NCBI GenBank assembly: GCA_003455275.1
Contig: DMRR01000187.1
Location: 1-13,660 of the forward strand
From: Bacteroidota bacterium
GTDB lineage: Bacteria > Bacteroidota > Bacteroidia > Chitinophagales > UBA10324
Length of the DNA stretch: 13,660 nt
Direction: 5' to 3'
In this document: piece by piece, positions 1 to 7,237 of the stretch
Position numbering within the stretch: position 1 is the stretch's first letter
How the letters are laid out: each line of letters begins with the position of its first letter
Notes under the pieces: model-generated
Database searches by the model: none
Seen by the model: only the letters and a program-made list of their open reading frames with translations
What the model was told of the DNA's origin: nothing
Program-made: the position numbers and the translations under genes

Positions 1-1875
1 GGAGTTTTGTGGCGCGTGGAAGGAGTTGACATTTTCAATCCGAATCATTTTAATATTCCCGGCACGGCAGGCGGACCGGTTTCTATTCTCAACAATAAAA
101 TTCTAGCGAACTCTGATTTCTACACCGGCGCTTTTCCTGCTGAGTTCGGAAATTCTGTTGCGGGTGCTTTCGATTTAAAACTTCGAAACGGAAACAATGA
201 GCATCATGAGTTCAGCGGGCAGTTTGGTTTTCTCGGAACAGAAGTTTTAGCTGAAGGTCCCATCAGCAAGAAAACAAAATCTTCATATCTGATTACTTAC
301 CGTTACAGCACGCTCGCGCTGTTTGGAGCGCTTGGAATTAAAATCGGAACTGATGCCATTCCGCATTATCAGGATGGAAGTTTCCGTTTGAATTTTCCGA
401 TGAAGAAAAATTTCAACCTCTCGCTCTTTGGTCTCGGCGGAATGAGTGCAGTGGATATCCTCATCAGCGATCAGAAAAAACCTTCGGTAAATATTTACGG
501 CGAGAACGACCGCGATCAGTATTTCCGCTCGAAGATGGGCTTGGTTGGATTGAGTATGAATAAATCTTTCTCGCAAAAAATATTTTCCAAAATAACTTTC
601 ATGATGCAGGGCGAAGCAGAGAATGCGCATCACGAGTTGGTGTATCGTCATGTTTCTGCCGATTCACTTTTTGTAAATGATTCACTCGTGCACTTGCTCG
701 GTTACAATTTCGCAACTTCGAAAGCGTGCGTGGGTTGGTATCTTAATTACAGGGTGAGCAACAAACTTTCTTTCAAACTCGGTGTGAATGCCGATGAATA
801 TTTTTTTAATTACAAAGACAGCATCCGGAATATTCTTCCTGCTGACACACTTACTCATGCTTACTGGAGTTTTTATCATCGCTGGAATGCAAATGACAAC
901 GCGATGTTGATTCAACCTTATGTGCAAATGCGTTACAAATTTTCAGATGCGCTGAGTATAAATCTCGGATGGCATGCCATTTATTTTTCACTCAGCAATA
1001 GTTCTTCGCTTGTTGAGCCGCGTGCAGGCTTGCAATATGAGTTTGGAAAAAATATGTTGAGTTTGGGAACAGGAATTCATTCGCAGATTCAGCAACCATA
1101 CTTGTATTTCTTTGACCCGGCGAATAGAGGAGCACCTTACAATTTGAAAATGGGATTAACCAAGAGCGAACACTTAGTGCTCGGTTACCAGCGCATACTC
1201 GGTAAGCACACTTACCTGAAATTAGAAACATACTACCAGCATTTGTATGAAGTGCCTGTCACAACTTATGCTTCTTCTTTTTCATTGGTGAATACGGGCG
1301 CGGGCTTCAGCCGCTTTTTTCCGGACACGCTGAAGAACACAGGCACCGGTGAGAACTACGGTGTAGAGGCAACACTCGAAAAAGGTTTCAGCAAGAATTA
1401 TTATTTTCTGTTAACAGTTTCGGTTTTCAATTCGCTTTACACGGGGAGCGATAATGTGCAGCGCAACACAGATTTCAACGGGAAGTATGCAGGCAATTTT
1501 GTTTTGGCGAAAGAGTTTATCATCAAAAAGAAAAATGCGCTGCAACTCGGAACAAAAATTACGATGGCTGGCGGCAGATGGCACGGCAGTGTGGACACGC
1601 TTGCTTCTGATTACTTCAAGGAACTGACATACATTGACTCAACCGTGAACACACAACAGTTTGCCGGATACTTCCGCGCCGATTTGAAAATCAATTACCG
1701 CATCAACAGAAAAAAAGTTTCTCATGAAATTGGAATTGACATTGTGAACCTACTCGACACAAAAAATATTTTGAAACTCACCTACGCACCCGACCAATTG
1801 GGAACTACTTCACCCATTCGTTATGAATACCAACTCGGAAGATTGCCACTGTTTTATTACAAGCTGGATTTTTAG
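1..1875 (+). CDS. TonB-dependent outer-membrane receptor, 5'-truncated
   Basis: The frame is open from base 1 (Gly-Val-Leu-Trp-Arg-Val-Glu-Gly-Val-Asp) to a TAG stop, 624 residues, so the true start lies upstream; the TTG at base 7 is an internal Leu codon. The first ~75 residues match the end of a TonB plug domain: VEGVDIFNPNHF, then the pattern in which a structural element is placed relative to an outer-membrane protein (GAFPAEFGNSVAGAFDLKLRNG). The rest is a beta-barrel rich in alternating aromatic strands, ending in FYYKLDF with a terminal Phe, the usual signal for barrel assembly by BAM. Such receptors import substrates such as siderophores, oligosaccharides or peptides using TonB energy. 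No SusD-like partner, regulator or ligand-specific gene is visible, so the substrate cannot be named. The missing N-terminus probably holds a signal peptide and a carboxypeptidase-like regulatory domain. The next gene is convergent. Confidence 0.88.
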   Translation, partial: GVLWRVEGVDIFNPNHFNIPGTAGGPVSILNNKILANSDFYTGAFPAEFGNSVAGAFDLKLRNGNNEHHEFSGQFGFLGTEVLAEGPISKKTKSSYLITYRYSTLALFGALGIKIGTDAIPHYQDGSFRLNFPMKKNFNLSLFGLGGMSAVDILISDQKKPSVNIYGENDRDQYFRSKMGLVGLSMNKSFSQKIFSKITFMMQGEAENAHHELVYRHVSADSLFVNDSLVHLLGYNFATSKACVGWYLNYRVSNKLSFKLGVNADEYFFNYKDSIRNILPADTLTHAYWSFYHRWNANDNAMLIQPYVQMRYKFSDALSINLGWHAIYFSLSNSSSLVEPRAGLQYEFGKNMLSLGTGIHSQIQQPYLYFFDPANRGAPYNLKMGLTKSEHLVLGYQRILGKHTYLKLETYYQHLYEVPVTTYASSFSLVNTGAGFSRFFPDTLKNTGTGENYGVEATLEKGFSKNYYFLLTVSVFNSLYTGSDNVQRNTDFNGKYAGNFVLAKEFIIKKKNALQLGTKITMAGGRWHGSVDTLASDYFKELTYIDSTVNTQQFAGYFRADLKINYRINRKKVSHEIGIDIVNLLDTKNILKLTYAPDQLGTTSPIRYEYQLGRLPLFYYKLDF

Positions 1876-1887
1876 AGAGTACTTTAA

Positions 1888-1971
1888 CTAAGAGTTATAG
1901 GAGTAAAAACAAAAGGAGTATTAGGAGTTTAAACTCTTATGACTCCTATCTAAACTCCTATGACTCCTATT
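1888..1971. repeat. AGGAGT/ACTCCT inverted and direct repeat cluster between convergent genes
   Basis: The left half carries three AGGAGT-type words (ATAGGAGT at 1897-1904, AAGGAGT at 1913-1919, TTAGGAGT near 1921-1928) and the right half their complements, including two near-identical 21-base direct copies starting at 1931 and 1952. At the centre is the perfect 12-base palindrome GAGTTTAAACTC (1925-1936). Further pairing joins 1914-1919 with 1942-1947, and ATAGGAGT 1897-1904 pairs with ACTCCTAT 1963-1970. It lies between two converging genes, so a fold could stop transcripts from both sides, but there is no clear U-run. It may instead be a copy of an intergenic repeat family. Confidence 0.7.
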
Positions 1972-2005
1972 AAAATTAATTATCGGCATATAACAACCTA
2001 ATGGA

Positions 2006-2042
2006 TTGCGGCAGTTTTATTACAAGGTGGTTTTTTATTATG
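2006..2042 (+). pseudogene. Possible decayed 3' end of an outer-membrane barrel gene
   Basis: This stretch resembles the last codons of the receptor gene upstream (about 1845-1880). About 29 of 36 bases agree, including the 13-base exact match GTTTTATTACAAG. In the matching frame it would encode GLRQFYYKVVF, compared with GRLPLFYYKLDF at the receptor C-terminus. An in-frame TAA lies just upstream, so it cannot be part of a long reading frame. I infer a remnant of a duplicated barrel-gene tail, separated from the live copy by the repeat cluster. The match is short and AT-rich, so coincidence is not excluded. Confidence 0.4.
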
Positions 2043-2044
2043 GG

Positions 2045-3109
2045 TTATTCTATAAAAAATTTCCCAACCAAGGTTTTTGAATAATCATCAGCAATACGAT
2101 AAAAATAGATTCCTTCAGAAAGATTTGATAAATCCATTTCTACATTTTGATTTTCGATTTTATGATTTAGAACCAACTGCCCAATTTCATTATAAATTTC
2201 TATTTCGTTTTCGAGAAACTCCCTGTCTTTTAAATGAAAGACAATTTTCTTCCCATTGATTGAATGATATTCCGGATCTGATTCATCAATTAAATCAATT
2301 CCCACACCCCATGGATAATTGGAGGAATCACATTCTACCATTGAAGAGTAATTAGGAAATGAAATCATGTTCTCTTCATTCAACCAAAAGCAATTCATAC
2401 TGCAACCTTGATAACTGTCCTGGCTGCATGGTGCTGCCTCATATGCACCAAATAACCCAAGTGAACTCCCCATACCTTCAATCCAATAGTCATTCATGCA
2501 AGGACCGCCCCAATCTACCTGATATCTTTTTCGATAAATACCATCACTAAACATGATTGAGTCAATATTCAATACCGTTCTGAAAGTAGATCCAAAATGA
2601 ATTGTGTCTCCTAGGTGTAAATTGAAATCATAAAGCAAGATTTCGGTATCAGCAGCTAATTCATATAGCCCGCCGCACCTTAAATACAATTCATTCATGT
2701 TATGAAAAAAATTCCTGAACCATACTTTTTTAGAACTGTCTTCTCTGATTGCTCCAAAAATTTCTCCCGGAGGATTAATTGGTGAATTGTGTTTACTAGT
2801 CACTACCCCGTTATCTAGCTGATAATCCCAAGTGCTTTGAACACCAACTAATGTGTAGTTGATTGAATTAATTAATGTATCATTTCCTAAAGCATAAAAC
2901 CATCCTCTATGAATATCATATGTGTTTCCTCCTGTTTGTGCTCCAACAAAAAATGAGCATTCGCTCCACCTAGCAATCGAATCTGGAAATGGATGATAGT
3001 TTTGACTAAAAGAATATTTAGCAGAAACTATAAAGAATAAAAAAAGTAATTCTTTTTTCACCGAATAAAAATAGAGAGCAATTTTCAATTTCAGATTTTC
3101 AAATCTCAT
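2045..3109 (-). CDS. T9SS type A sorting domain protein, function unknown
   Basis: 354 residues. A hydrophobic signal segment (about residues 20-36) ends in SFSQ, a typical Bacteroidota signal peptidase I site. The body has motifs seen in a widespread family of Bacteroidota secreted proteins: an IREDSSKKVWF stretch near residue 118, LLYDFNLHLGDTI near 160, WIEGMGSSLGLF near 208, and several Cys. The last ~70 residues (EIEIYNEIGQLV, then LSEGIYFYRI and VGKFFIE) form a T9SS type A C-terminal domain, which directs transport across the outer membrane and is normally removed. The ATG overlaps the TGA of the upstream lipoprotein gene (ATGA), implying translational coupling. A GTG at 3059-3061 is an alternative start giving a compact signal peptide MKKELLFLFF. 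No enzyme motif is recognised. Sampled stretches look more AT-rich than the receptor gene. Confidence 0.8.
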   Translation of the reverse strand: MRFENLKLKIALYFYSVKKELLFLFFIVSAKYSFSQNYHPFPDSIARWSECSFFVGAQTGGNTYDIHRGWFYALGNDTLINSINYTLVGVQSTWDYQLDNGVVTSKHNSPINPPGEIFGAIREDSSKKVWFRNFFHNMNELYLRCGGLYELAADTEILLYDFNLHLGDTIHFGSTFRTVLNIDSIMFSDGIYRKRYQVDWGGPCMNDYWIEGMGSSLGLFGAYEAAPCSQDSYQGCSMNCFWLNEENMISFPNYSSMVECDSSNYPWGVGIDLIDESDPEYHSINGKKIVFHLKDREFLENEIEIYNEIGQLVLNHKIENQNVEMDLSNLSEGIYFYRIADDYSKTLVGKFFIE

Positions 3110-3450
3110 TTCCTCTCATCCTTCCAAACCAACTGCTCATTGGTTCGGGTTGTAAAAAAGTCTTTGCATCTTCCGTCTCCCTTGCCGGTAATGCCGCCGT
3201 CAGGATTGCAAAGAAGATTTCCAGATGCATCGTACAATTCACTCATGCGGTCGCAACACGGTGCGGGAAAGAAATAAACTTTTGTATCCATGTAAGTGTA
3301 GCTGTAAATGCTTCTCGGAGGATTGGTCACTGTTTCCGTTTTAAACTTTTCTATTTTCTCCTTGATAAAAACAGGCAGCTCACCAGTGGTTTGCTTTTGC
3401 GCATTACACGAACATGCTATCACAATCGCTATGAGAAAATATGTTTTCAT
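3106..3450 (-). CDS. DUF6970 family lipoprotein
   Basis: 114 residues from the ATG at 3448-3450; the frame also has an earlier ATG at 3490-3492 giving 128 residues. I prefer the later start because it yields a clean lipoprotein signal, MKTYFLIAIVIAC, with lipobox V-I-A-C and the lipidated Cys at residue 13. The mature part carries the hallmarks of DUF6970: PVFIKEKIEKF, NPPRSIYSYTY, VYFFPAPCCD, then an LYDASGNLLCNPDGGITGKG block followed by DGRCKDF. The paired Cys and the Gly/Asp-rich motif suggest a disulphide-stabilised or metal-binding fold, but the family has no established function. Its stop overlaps the start of the T9SS protein gene by four bases (ATGA), so the two probably form a small operon. 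It is expected to be membrane-anchored in the envelope. Confidence 0.8.
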   Translation of the reverse strand: MKTYFLIAIVIACSCNAQKQTTGELPVFIKEKIEKFKTETVTNPPRSIYSYTYMDTKVYFFPAPCCDRMSELYDASGNLLCNPDGGITGKGDGRCKDFFTTRTNEQLVWKDERK

Positions 3451-3509
3451 GAAGTGAAAGTAAGTGGCGCGAAATAATTTTTCTTCAATCATTCTTTCTT
3501 ATAAAAGGG

Positions 3510-3539
3510 AAAGCCGCCCACACCCCTGCGAACGGCTTT
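3510..3539 (-). terminator. Rho-independent-type hairpin after the DUF4476 gene
   Basis: On the minus strand AAAGCCG (3539-3533) pairs perfectly with CGGCTTT (3516-3510), and a flanking GGGAA/TTCCC pair extends the stem with a small bulge. The minus-strand sequence after it is CCCTTTTAT, a short T-rich run. It lies 35 bases beyond the DUF4476 stop and upstream of the lipoprotein gene, so it should separate the two minus-strand transcription units. Confidence 0.7.
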
Positions 3540-3573
3540 TTGTTCCCTCCCTAACTAACCAAACCAAACTTTA

Positions 3574-4320
3574 TTAATACCCTATGTAGTGTTGTAAATC
3601 GCTGATGCTTGAACTAAAACTGAAAGCATCATTCACGATCCAGTAATTCTGCGGGTCCACTGTATGACTGAATGCAAATTTTGCAAAGTCGAGTTTTGTG
3701 CTTTCGAAGTCAAACAGGTTCATAATAGAAGCAACCTGTTGTGCAGTAAGCCAGTTATACTTCAGCGCCATTTCGGCCTGTTCTTTTTTAGTGCTGTCAA
3801 ACCATTTTTCTGCAATGCTTTGCTTAAGCGCACAAAAAGATTGATCATCCATGGCAAATGGGCCGTAGTTGTAATCAATGTGATTGCAGTTGTCCTGATG
3901 ATAATTGTTATCAAAAGAATTATGGCAGGCCAAACCGGGCTTACTAATCAATGTTACAGGTGCAGGTTGAATAAAGCTCATCACCCTTTTTATATGCATT
4001 TGATTAAATCGATCAATCTCAGCAAAAATTTCTTCGCCGCACTTGAGCATCACAGATCCGTTGAAAGCAAGGTGAGTGAAATTTGAATAATTCCATCCGT
4101 AGCGTTCGCGTGTAAATACTTTGACTAAATGCCGGCCCGCATCAATCCCTGAAAGATGGAATTCATTCACGGCTGTCGGATACTGTACTCCATCGATCAT
4201 CACTGTAATTAAGTCATTGTCGAAATTGCGGATGTTGATTGCCGCGTCGCCAAAACAGAATGCCTGTGCAGGCAAAGCCATCAGAGCGACTAACACAACT
4301 TGTAGAATTTTCTTTTTCAT
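3574..4320 (-). CDS. Secreted DUF4476 domain protein
   Basis: 248 residues. The N-terminus MKKKILQVVLVALMALPAQA is a signal peptide with an AQA cleavage site. Residues ~26-110 look like a small beta-sandwich: INIRNFDNDLITVMIDG, then a GIDAGRHLVKVF strand pattern as in PEGA-like surface domains. A Cys/His/Asn-rich linker (residues ~130-155) follows. The C-terminal ~90 residues match DUF4476: repeated helical units FCALKQSIAEKWFDSTKKEQAEMA, LTAQQVASIMNLFDFESTKLDFAKFAF and VNDAFSFSSSISDLQHYI. The family is common in Bacteroidota and has no known biochemical role; a periplasmic or exported location follows from the signal peptide. The gene is transcribed alone, divergent from the PpiD gene and closed by a hairpin terminator. 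Confidence 0.87.
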   Translation of the reverse strand: MKKKILQVVLVALMALPAQAFCFGDAAINIRNFDNDLITVMIDGVQYPTAVNEFHLSGIDAGRHLVKVFTRERYGWNYSNFTHLAFNGSVMLKCGEEIFAEIDRFNQMHIKRVMSFIQPAPVTLISKPGLACHNSFDNNYHQDNCNHIDYNYGPFAMDDQSFCALKQSIAEKWFDSTKKEQAEMALKYNWLTAQQVASIMNLFDFESTKLDFAKFAFSHTVDPQNYWIVNDAFSFSSSISDLQHYIGY

Positions 4321-4330
4321 AACTTGTTTG

Positions 4331-4338
4331 CTCCTTTT
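4331..4338 (-). promoter_or_regulatory. Strong Shine-Dalgarno site of the DUF4476 gene
   Basis: The minus-strand word AAAAGGAG lies 10 bases before the ATG. It fixes the start chosen for the DUF4476 gene. Most other starts in the window lack a comparable site, as is usual in Bacteroidota, where leaders tend to be A-rich instead. Confidence 0.55.
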
Positions 4339-4471
4339 TGTTTACGATTAATATATCCCCTTAGCCAAGCCCTGTGCCAATTGCTTATCTGAGTTCTAAA
4401 TTTTGTTTTGAACCGTCTTTCTAAAAGAAAAAATCACTGTCATTTTCTCTTCTGTGTTAATGTTATTCTGA

Positions 4472-4502
4472 TTTGGATATTCAGTGCGTTGAATTTTCTT
4501 TG
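4472..4502 (+). promoter_or_regulatory. Putative Bacteroidota-type promoter of the PpiD gene
   Basis: TTTG (4472-4475) and TTTCTTTG (4495-4502) lie 19 bases apart. This fits the Bacteroidota primary sigma consensus (-33 TTTG, -7 TAnnTTTG) with one mismatch in the -7 box. A start about 6-8 bases later would leave a leader of about 22 bases before the ATG at 4532. Motif-based only. Confidence 0.45.
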
Positions 4503-4531
4503 CACACCTTCATAAAAAGTAAAAATCACTC

Positions 4532-6658
4532 ATGACTCTTATCCAGCTTATCCGAAACAGACTTGGAACTTTTATCGTAATTCTGATCGGACTTTCACTT
4601 GGATTATTTGTTCTTCAAACAGCATTGAACTCCAACTCCGGCTTACTCGGCGGCAAGGGCGATACCGTAGGTTACATTGATGGAAAAAAAATTTCTTATA
4701 ATGATTTCCTTACTGTCGTAGATAAAGTAACTGAATCATATAAGCTTCAGAATAACAAAGCAAATATTGATGATAACCTAAGTTATTCCCTTCGTGAGCA
4801 AGCCTGGAATAAAATGATTTCTGATTACTTAAACGATCGGGAGTTTGACGCGCTTGGAATAACACTTCCTGAAAAACAACTACAGGATTTATTTTATGTG
4901 AATCCATATCCTGAACTGAAAAAATCTTTTACAAATCCTAACACCGGAGTTTATGATCCCATGATCGTGAAAAATTATATCGACAATCTGGACAAACAGG
5001 ATCAAAGCGGCCAGGACCCGGTAGAAAAGCGCGCACGCTGGAACAACTTTGTTGAATACCTGGTGAATGAAGTAAAAGCTGATAAGTATAAAGCACTATT
5101 AAAAGGCGGAGTTTATGTTCCAAAGTGGGAAGCAGAAATGGAATATATTAACAAGGAAACTAAATATGATATCGAATATGTAAAACTTCCTTTGACTGAT
5201 ATTTCTGATTCAGCGGTAAAGGTTACAGACGCAGATTTACAGGATTATATCAACCGTCACAAAGTTGAGTTGAAGCAAGAGGAATCCCGCAAGCTCGAGT
5301 ATGTAATCTTCACATCAAAACCTTCATCAGATGATACTGCTAAATCATTTGATTATGTAAATACTGCTTACAATCATTTTGTATCTGATCCAACTGATAC
5401 AAATTTTTTCAGGATGAAAGGTGATCGCGGTTATGATAAGATGTATTGGAGTTCTTCGCTGATCACGAGTAATAAGTTGAAAGACACTTTGATGAAAATG
5501 CCTTTGAATGGAACAGTAGCTACATTTATGGAAGATGGCGATTACAAAACAGCAATTTTGCTTGACAGAAAGATGATGCCGGATTCAGTTAAAGCTTCTT
5601 TGATTTTCCTCTCATTTCAAGGTAAGGACAGCACCGCCATAAAAACTAAATCTGACAGCATTCTTACCGCTATTACAAGTGGCGAGGCAATGTTTGAAGA
5701 CATGGCCCGAAAATATAGTGATGATAAATCAACCGGTGAAAAAGGTGGCGATATTGGTTATATGCGATATAACCCGGGAACGGACAAGGAGCTTAATAAT
5801 TTTATTTTTGAATCAGGAAAGGTTGGCGATGTAAAAAAGATAATGAATAAAAACGGAGCCATCATCGCAAAGATTACAGCAGAACCACTACCTTCTCCAC
5901 AGGTACAGTTTATTATGGTTTCTAAAACGGTTGAGTCAAGTTCTGAAACAGAAAACAAATATTATGAAGCTGCTGCCAAATTTTTACAGGATAATAACTC
6001 ACCGGAAAAATTTGATACCGCTGTAAAAAAAGCTTCTTACAATCATCAAATGGCTGAGCAAGTAAAGAAAAATGATTTTCAGATTCCGGGACTTTCATCG
6101 GCGCGCGAATTAGTTAAGTGGGCTTTTAATTCTAACAAAGACGCCATTTCAGAGGTATTTAGTTTTCAGGATAATTATGTAGTTGCTCATTTGATTTCGA
6201 TTACTAAAGAAGGAACCCCGGCCGTAGATGATGTGCGTAATCAGATAGAACCACAAGTCAGGATGGAATTGAAAGGTAACTTAATTGCTGCTCAACTTAG
6301 TACCACTTTGGCATTCAATGCAAACCTTGAATCAATCGCAGCAAAATTTGGAAAGAAAGTAGAAAGCGGAAATAATTTTTCTTTCAATGACGGTTACTTT
6401 GCCAATATTGGCTCAGAACCAAAACTTAATGGCGCTTTACCTGAATTAAAAGAAGGTAAAGTTTCAAAACCAATTATTGGTCGTAACGCCGTGTTTGTGG
6501 CAGTTCTTAAATCAGTAAGCAAACCCGCTGCTGTAGCCGATTACAATCAATATAAAGAGGAACTCCTGAGCAAAGTTGCTCCTAATATGGAATATCAGTA
6601 TCAGGAAGCATTGAAAAAAGCAATCAAAATAGAAGACAATAGATATTTATTTCTCTGA
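4532..6658 (+). CDS. ppiD: PpiD-like membrane-anchored periplasmic foldase/chaperone (SurA_N, parvulin domain)
   Basis: 708 residues, in the usual range for Bacteroidota PpiD homologues and longer than the E. coli protein. A short cytoplasmic start (MTLIQLIRNRLG) leads into one membrane segment (residues ~12-32). Residues ~45-240 are a SurA/PpiD N-terminal chaperone region (VGYIDGKKISYNDF, then LREQAWNKMISDYL). Residues ~353-455 form a parvulin-type rotamase domain, recognised by FEDMARKYSDDKSTGEKGGD followed by IGYM. A second folded region follows, with residues ~520-560 similar to the end of another rotamase-like unit. In the family these proteins sit in the inner membrane and assist folding of exported and outer-membrane proteins. 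The canonical parvulin histidines are not apparent (ASLIF where ASHIL is usual; GAIIAKI at the end), so a chaperone role without isomerase activity is likely. DUF2480 follows after 51 bases. Confidence 0.85.
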   Translation: MTLIQLIRNRLGTFIVILIGLSLGLFVLQTALNSNSGLLGGKGDTVGYIDGKKISYNDFLTVVDKVTESYKLQNNKANIDDNLSYSLREQAWNKMISDYLNDREFDALGITLPEKQLQDLFYVNPYPELKKSFTNPNTGVYDPMIVKNYIDNLDKQDQSGQDPVEKRARWNNFVEYLVNEVKADKYKALLKGGVYVPKWEAEMEYINKETKYDIEYVKLPLTDISDSAVKVTDADLQDYINRHKVELKQEESRKLEYVIFTSKPSSDDTAKSFDYVNTAYNHFVSDPTDTNFFRMKGDRGYDKMYWSSSLITSNKLKDTLMKMPLNGTVATFMEDGDYKTAILLDRKMMPDSVKASLIFLSFQGKDSTAIKTKSDSILTAITSGEAMFEDMARKYSDDKSTGEKGGDIGYMRYNPGTDKELNNFIFESGKVGDVKKIMNKNGAIIAKITAEPLPSPQVQFIMVSKTVESSSETENKYYEAAAKFLQDNNSPEKFDTAVKKASYNHQMAEQVKKNDFQIPGLSSARELVKWAFNSNKDAISEVFSFQDNYVVAHLISITKEGTPAVDDVRNQIEPQVRMELKGNLIAAQLSTTLAFNANLESIAAKFGKKVESGNNFSFNDGYFANIGSEPKLNGALPELKEGKVSKPIIGRNAVFVAVLKSVSKPAAVADYNQYKEELLSKVAPNMEYQYQEALKKAIKIEDNRYLFL

Positions 6659-6709
6659 TTGAAACTATTGATTCTAAAATTGCATTGAGCATTTCACACC
6701 GTTTGTTCA

Positions 6710-7225
6710 ATGGAAAGTAATGTAGAAAATAAAATAATTAATAAGGTCGCAGAAAGCGACCTTATTACTTTAGATCTTGAAGATTTTTTTCCAAAGGTAG
6801 AAATTGTGCCATTCGATCTAAAAAAATATCTCTTCCATGAATTGGTCTTGAAAGAAAAAGATTTTCGTGAAGCACTAAGGGCACATGACTGGGAACAATA
6901 CAAAGGAAAAACAGTTGCGATTCATTGTTCGGCAGATGCGATCATACCCATGTGGGCCTTTATGTTAGTTGGTGTTCATCTTAATGGAATAGCAACCTAT
7001 CATTCCGGTAACGAAAAAGAGGTTCTTGAAAAACTCTTTTTAGATTCTCTAAAAAAAATTTCTATTCAGGATTATCTTGGAAAGAGAGTATTGGTAAAAG
7101 GCTGCGGCGACAAGGAAGTTCCTCAATCAGTTTTTGTTGAGGCATCATCGATTTTACTTCCCGTTGTTAAAAGTTTAATGTATGGCGAAGCCTGTTCAAA
7201 TGTTCCGCTGATGAAGCGTAAATAA
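6710..7225 (+). CDS. DUF2480 family protein
   Basis: 171 residues, full length for the family, with no signal peptide or membrane segment, so probably cytoplasmic. Family landmarks are clear: IINKVAESDLITLDLEDFFP at the start, LKEKDFREALRAHDWEQYKGK, then IHCSADAIIPMWAFMLVG, a central VLVKGCGDKEVP and a C-terminal SLMYGEACSNVPLMKRK. Cys residues in three conserved motifs (HCSADA, KGCGD, GEACS) would suit a metal or redox centre, but that is inference; no function is established that I know of. It lies 51 bases after ppiD on the same strand and is probably co-transcribed. Its stop is only 3 bases from the stop of the convergent dipeptidase gene. A strong hairpin is embedded in codons ~10-20. 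Confidence 0.88.
   Translation: MESNVENKIINKVAESDLITLDLEDFFPKVEIVPFDLKKYLFHELVLKEKDFREALRAHDWEQYKGKTVAIHCSADAIIPMWAFMLVGVHLNGIATYHSGNEKEVLEKLFLDSLKKISIQDYLGKRVLVKGCGDKEVPQSVFVEASSILLPVVKSLMYGEACSNVPLMKRK
6739..6767 (+). promoter_or_regulatory. 12-bp perfect hairpin inside the start of the DUF2480 gene
   Basis: TAATAAGGTCGC (6739-6750), loop AGAAA (6751-6755), GCGACCTTATTA (6756-6767) is a perfect stem of 12 pairs. It begins 29 bases after the ATG and encodes the conserved NKVAESDLI motif. It resembles a terminator stem but lacks a following T-run. It could act as an attenuator between ppiD and DUF2480, an RNA-stability element, or a binding site; which, if any, is unknown. Confidence 0.45.
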
Positions 7226-7237
7226 GTTTTACTTATT
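7221..7237. terminator. Possible shared hairpin over the two convergent stop codons
   Basis: AATAAGT (7221-7227), loop TTT, ACTTATT (7231-7237) is a perfect 7-bp palindrome spanning the stops of DUF2480 and the dipeptidase. It is entirely A/T apart from one G:C pair, so it is a weak stem and may simply reflect the two facing TAA stops. Confidence 0.25.

Noticed and set aside
283..1231. Three minus-strand open frames under the receptor gene
   Set aside because: They lie opposite a clear TonB receptor frame, have no recognisable domains or leaders, and look like antisense shadows.
1..3109. Polysaccharide utilisation locus (SusC/SusD)
   Set aside because: No SusD-like lipoprotein, glycoside hydrolase or sensor is linked to the receptor; the nearby lipoprotein is DUF6970.
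3664..4351. Plus-strand open frames opposite the DUF4476 gene
   Set aside because: The minus-strand frame has a signal peptide, ribosome site and family domain; the opposite frames show none.
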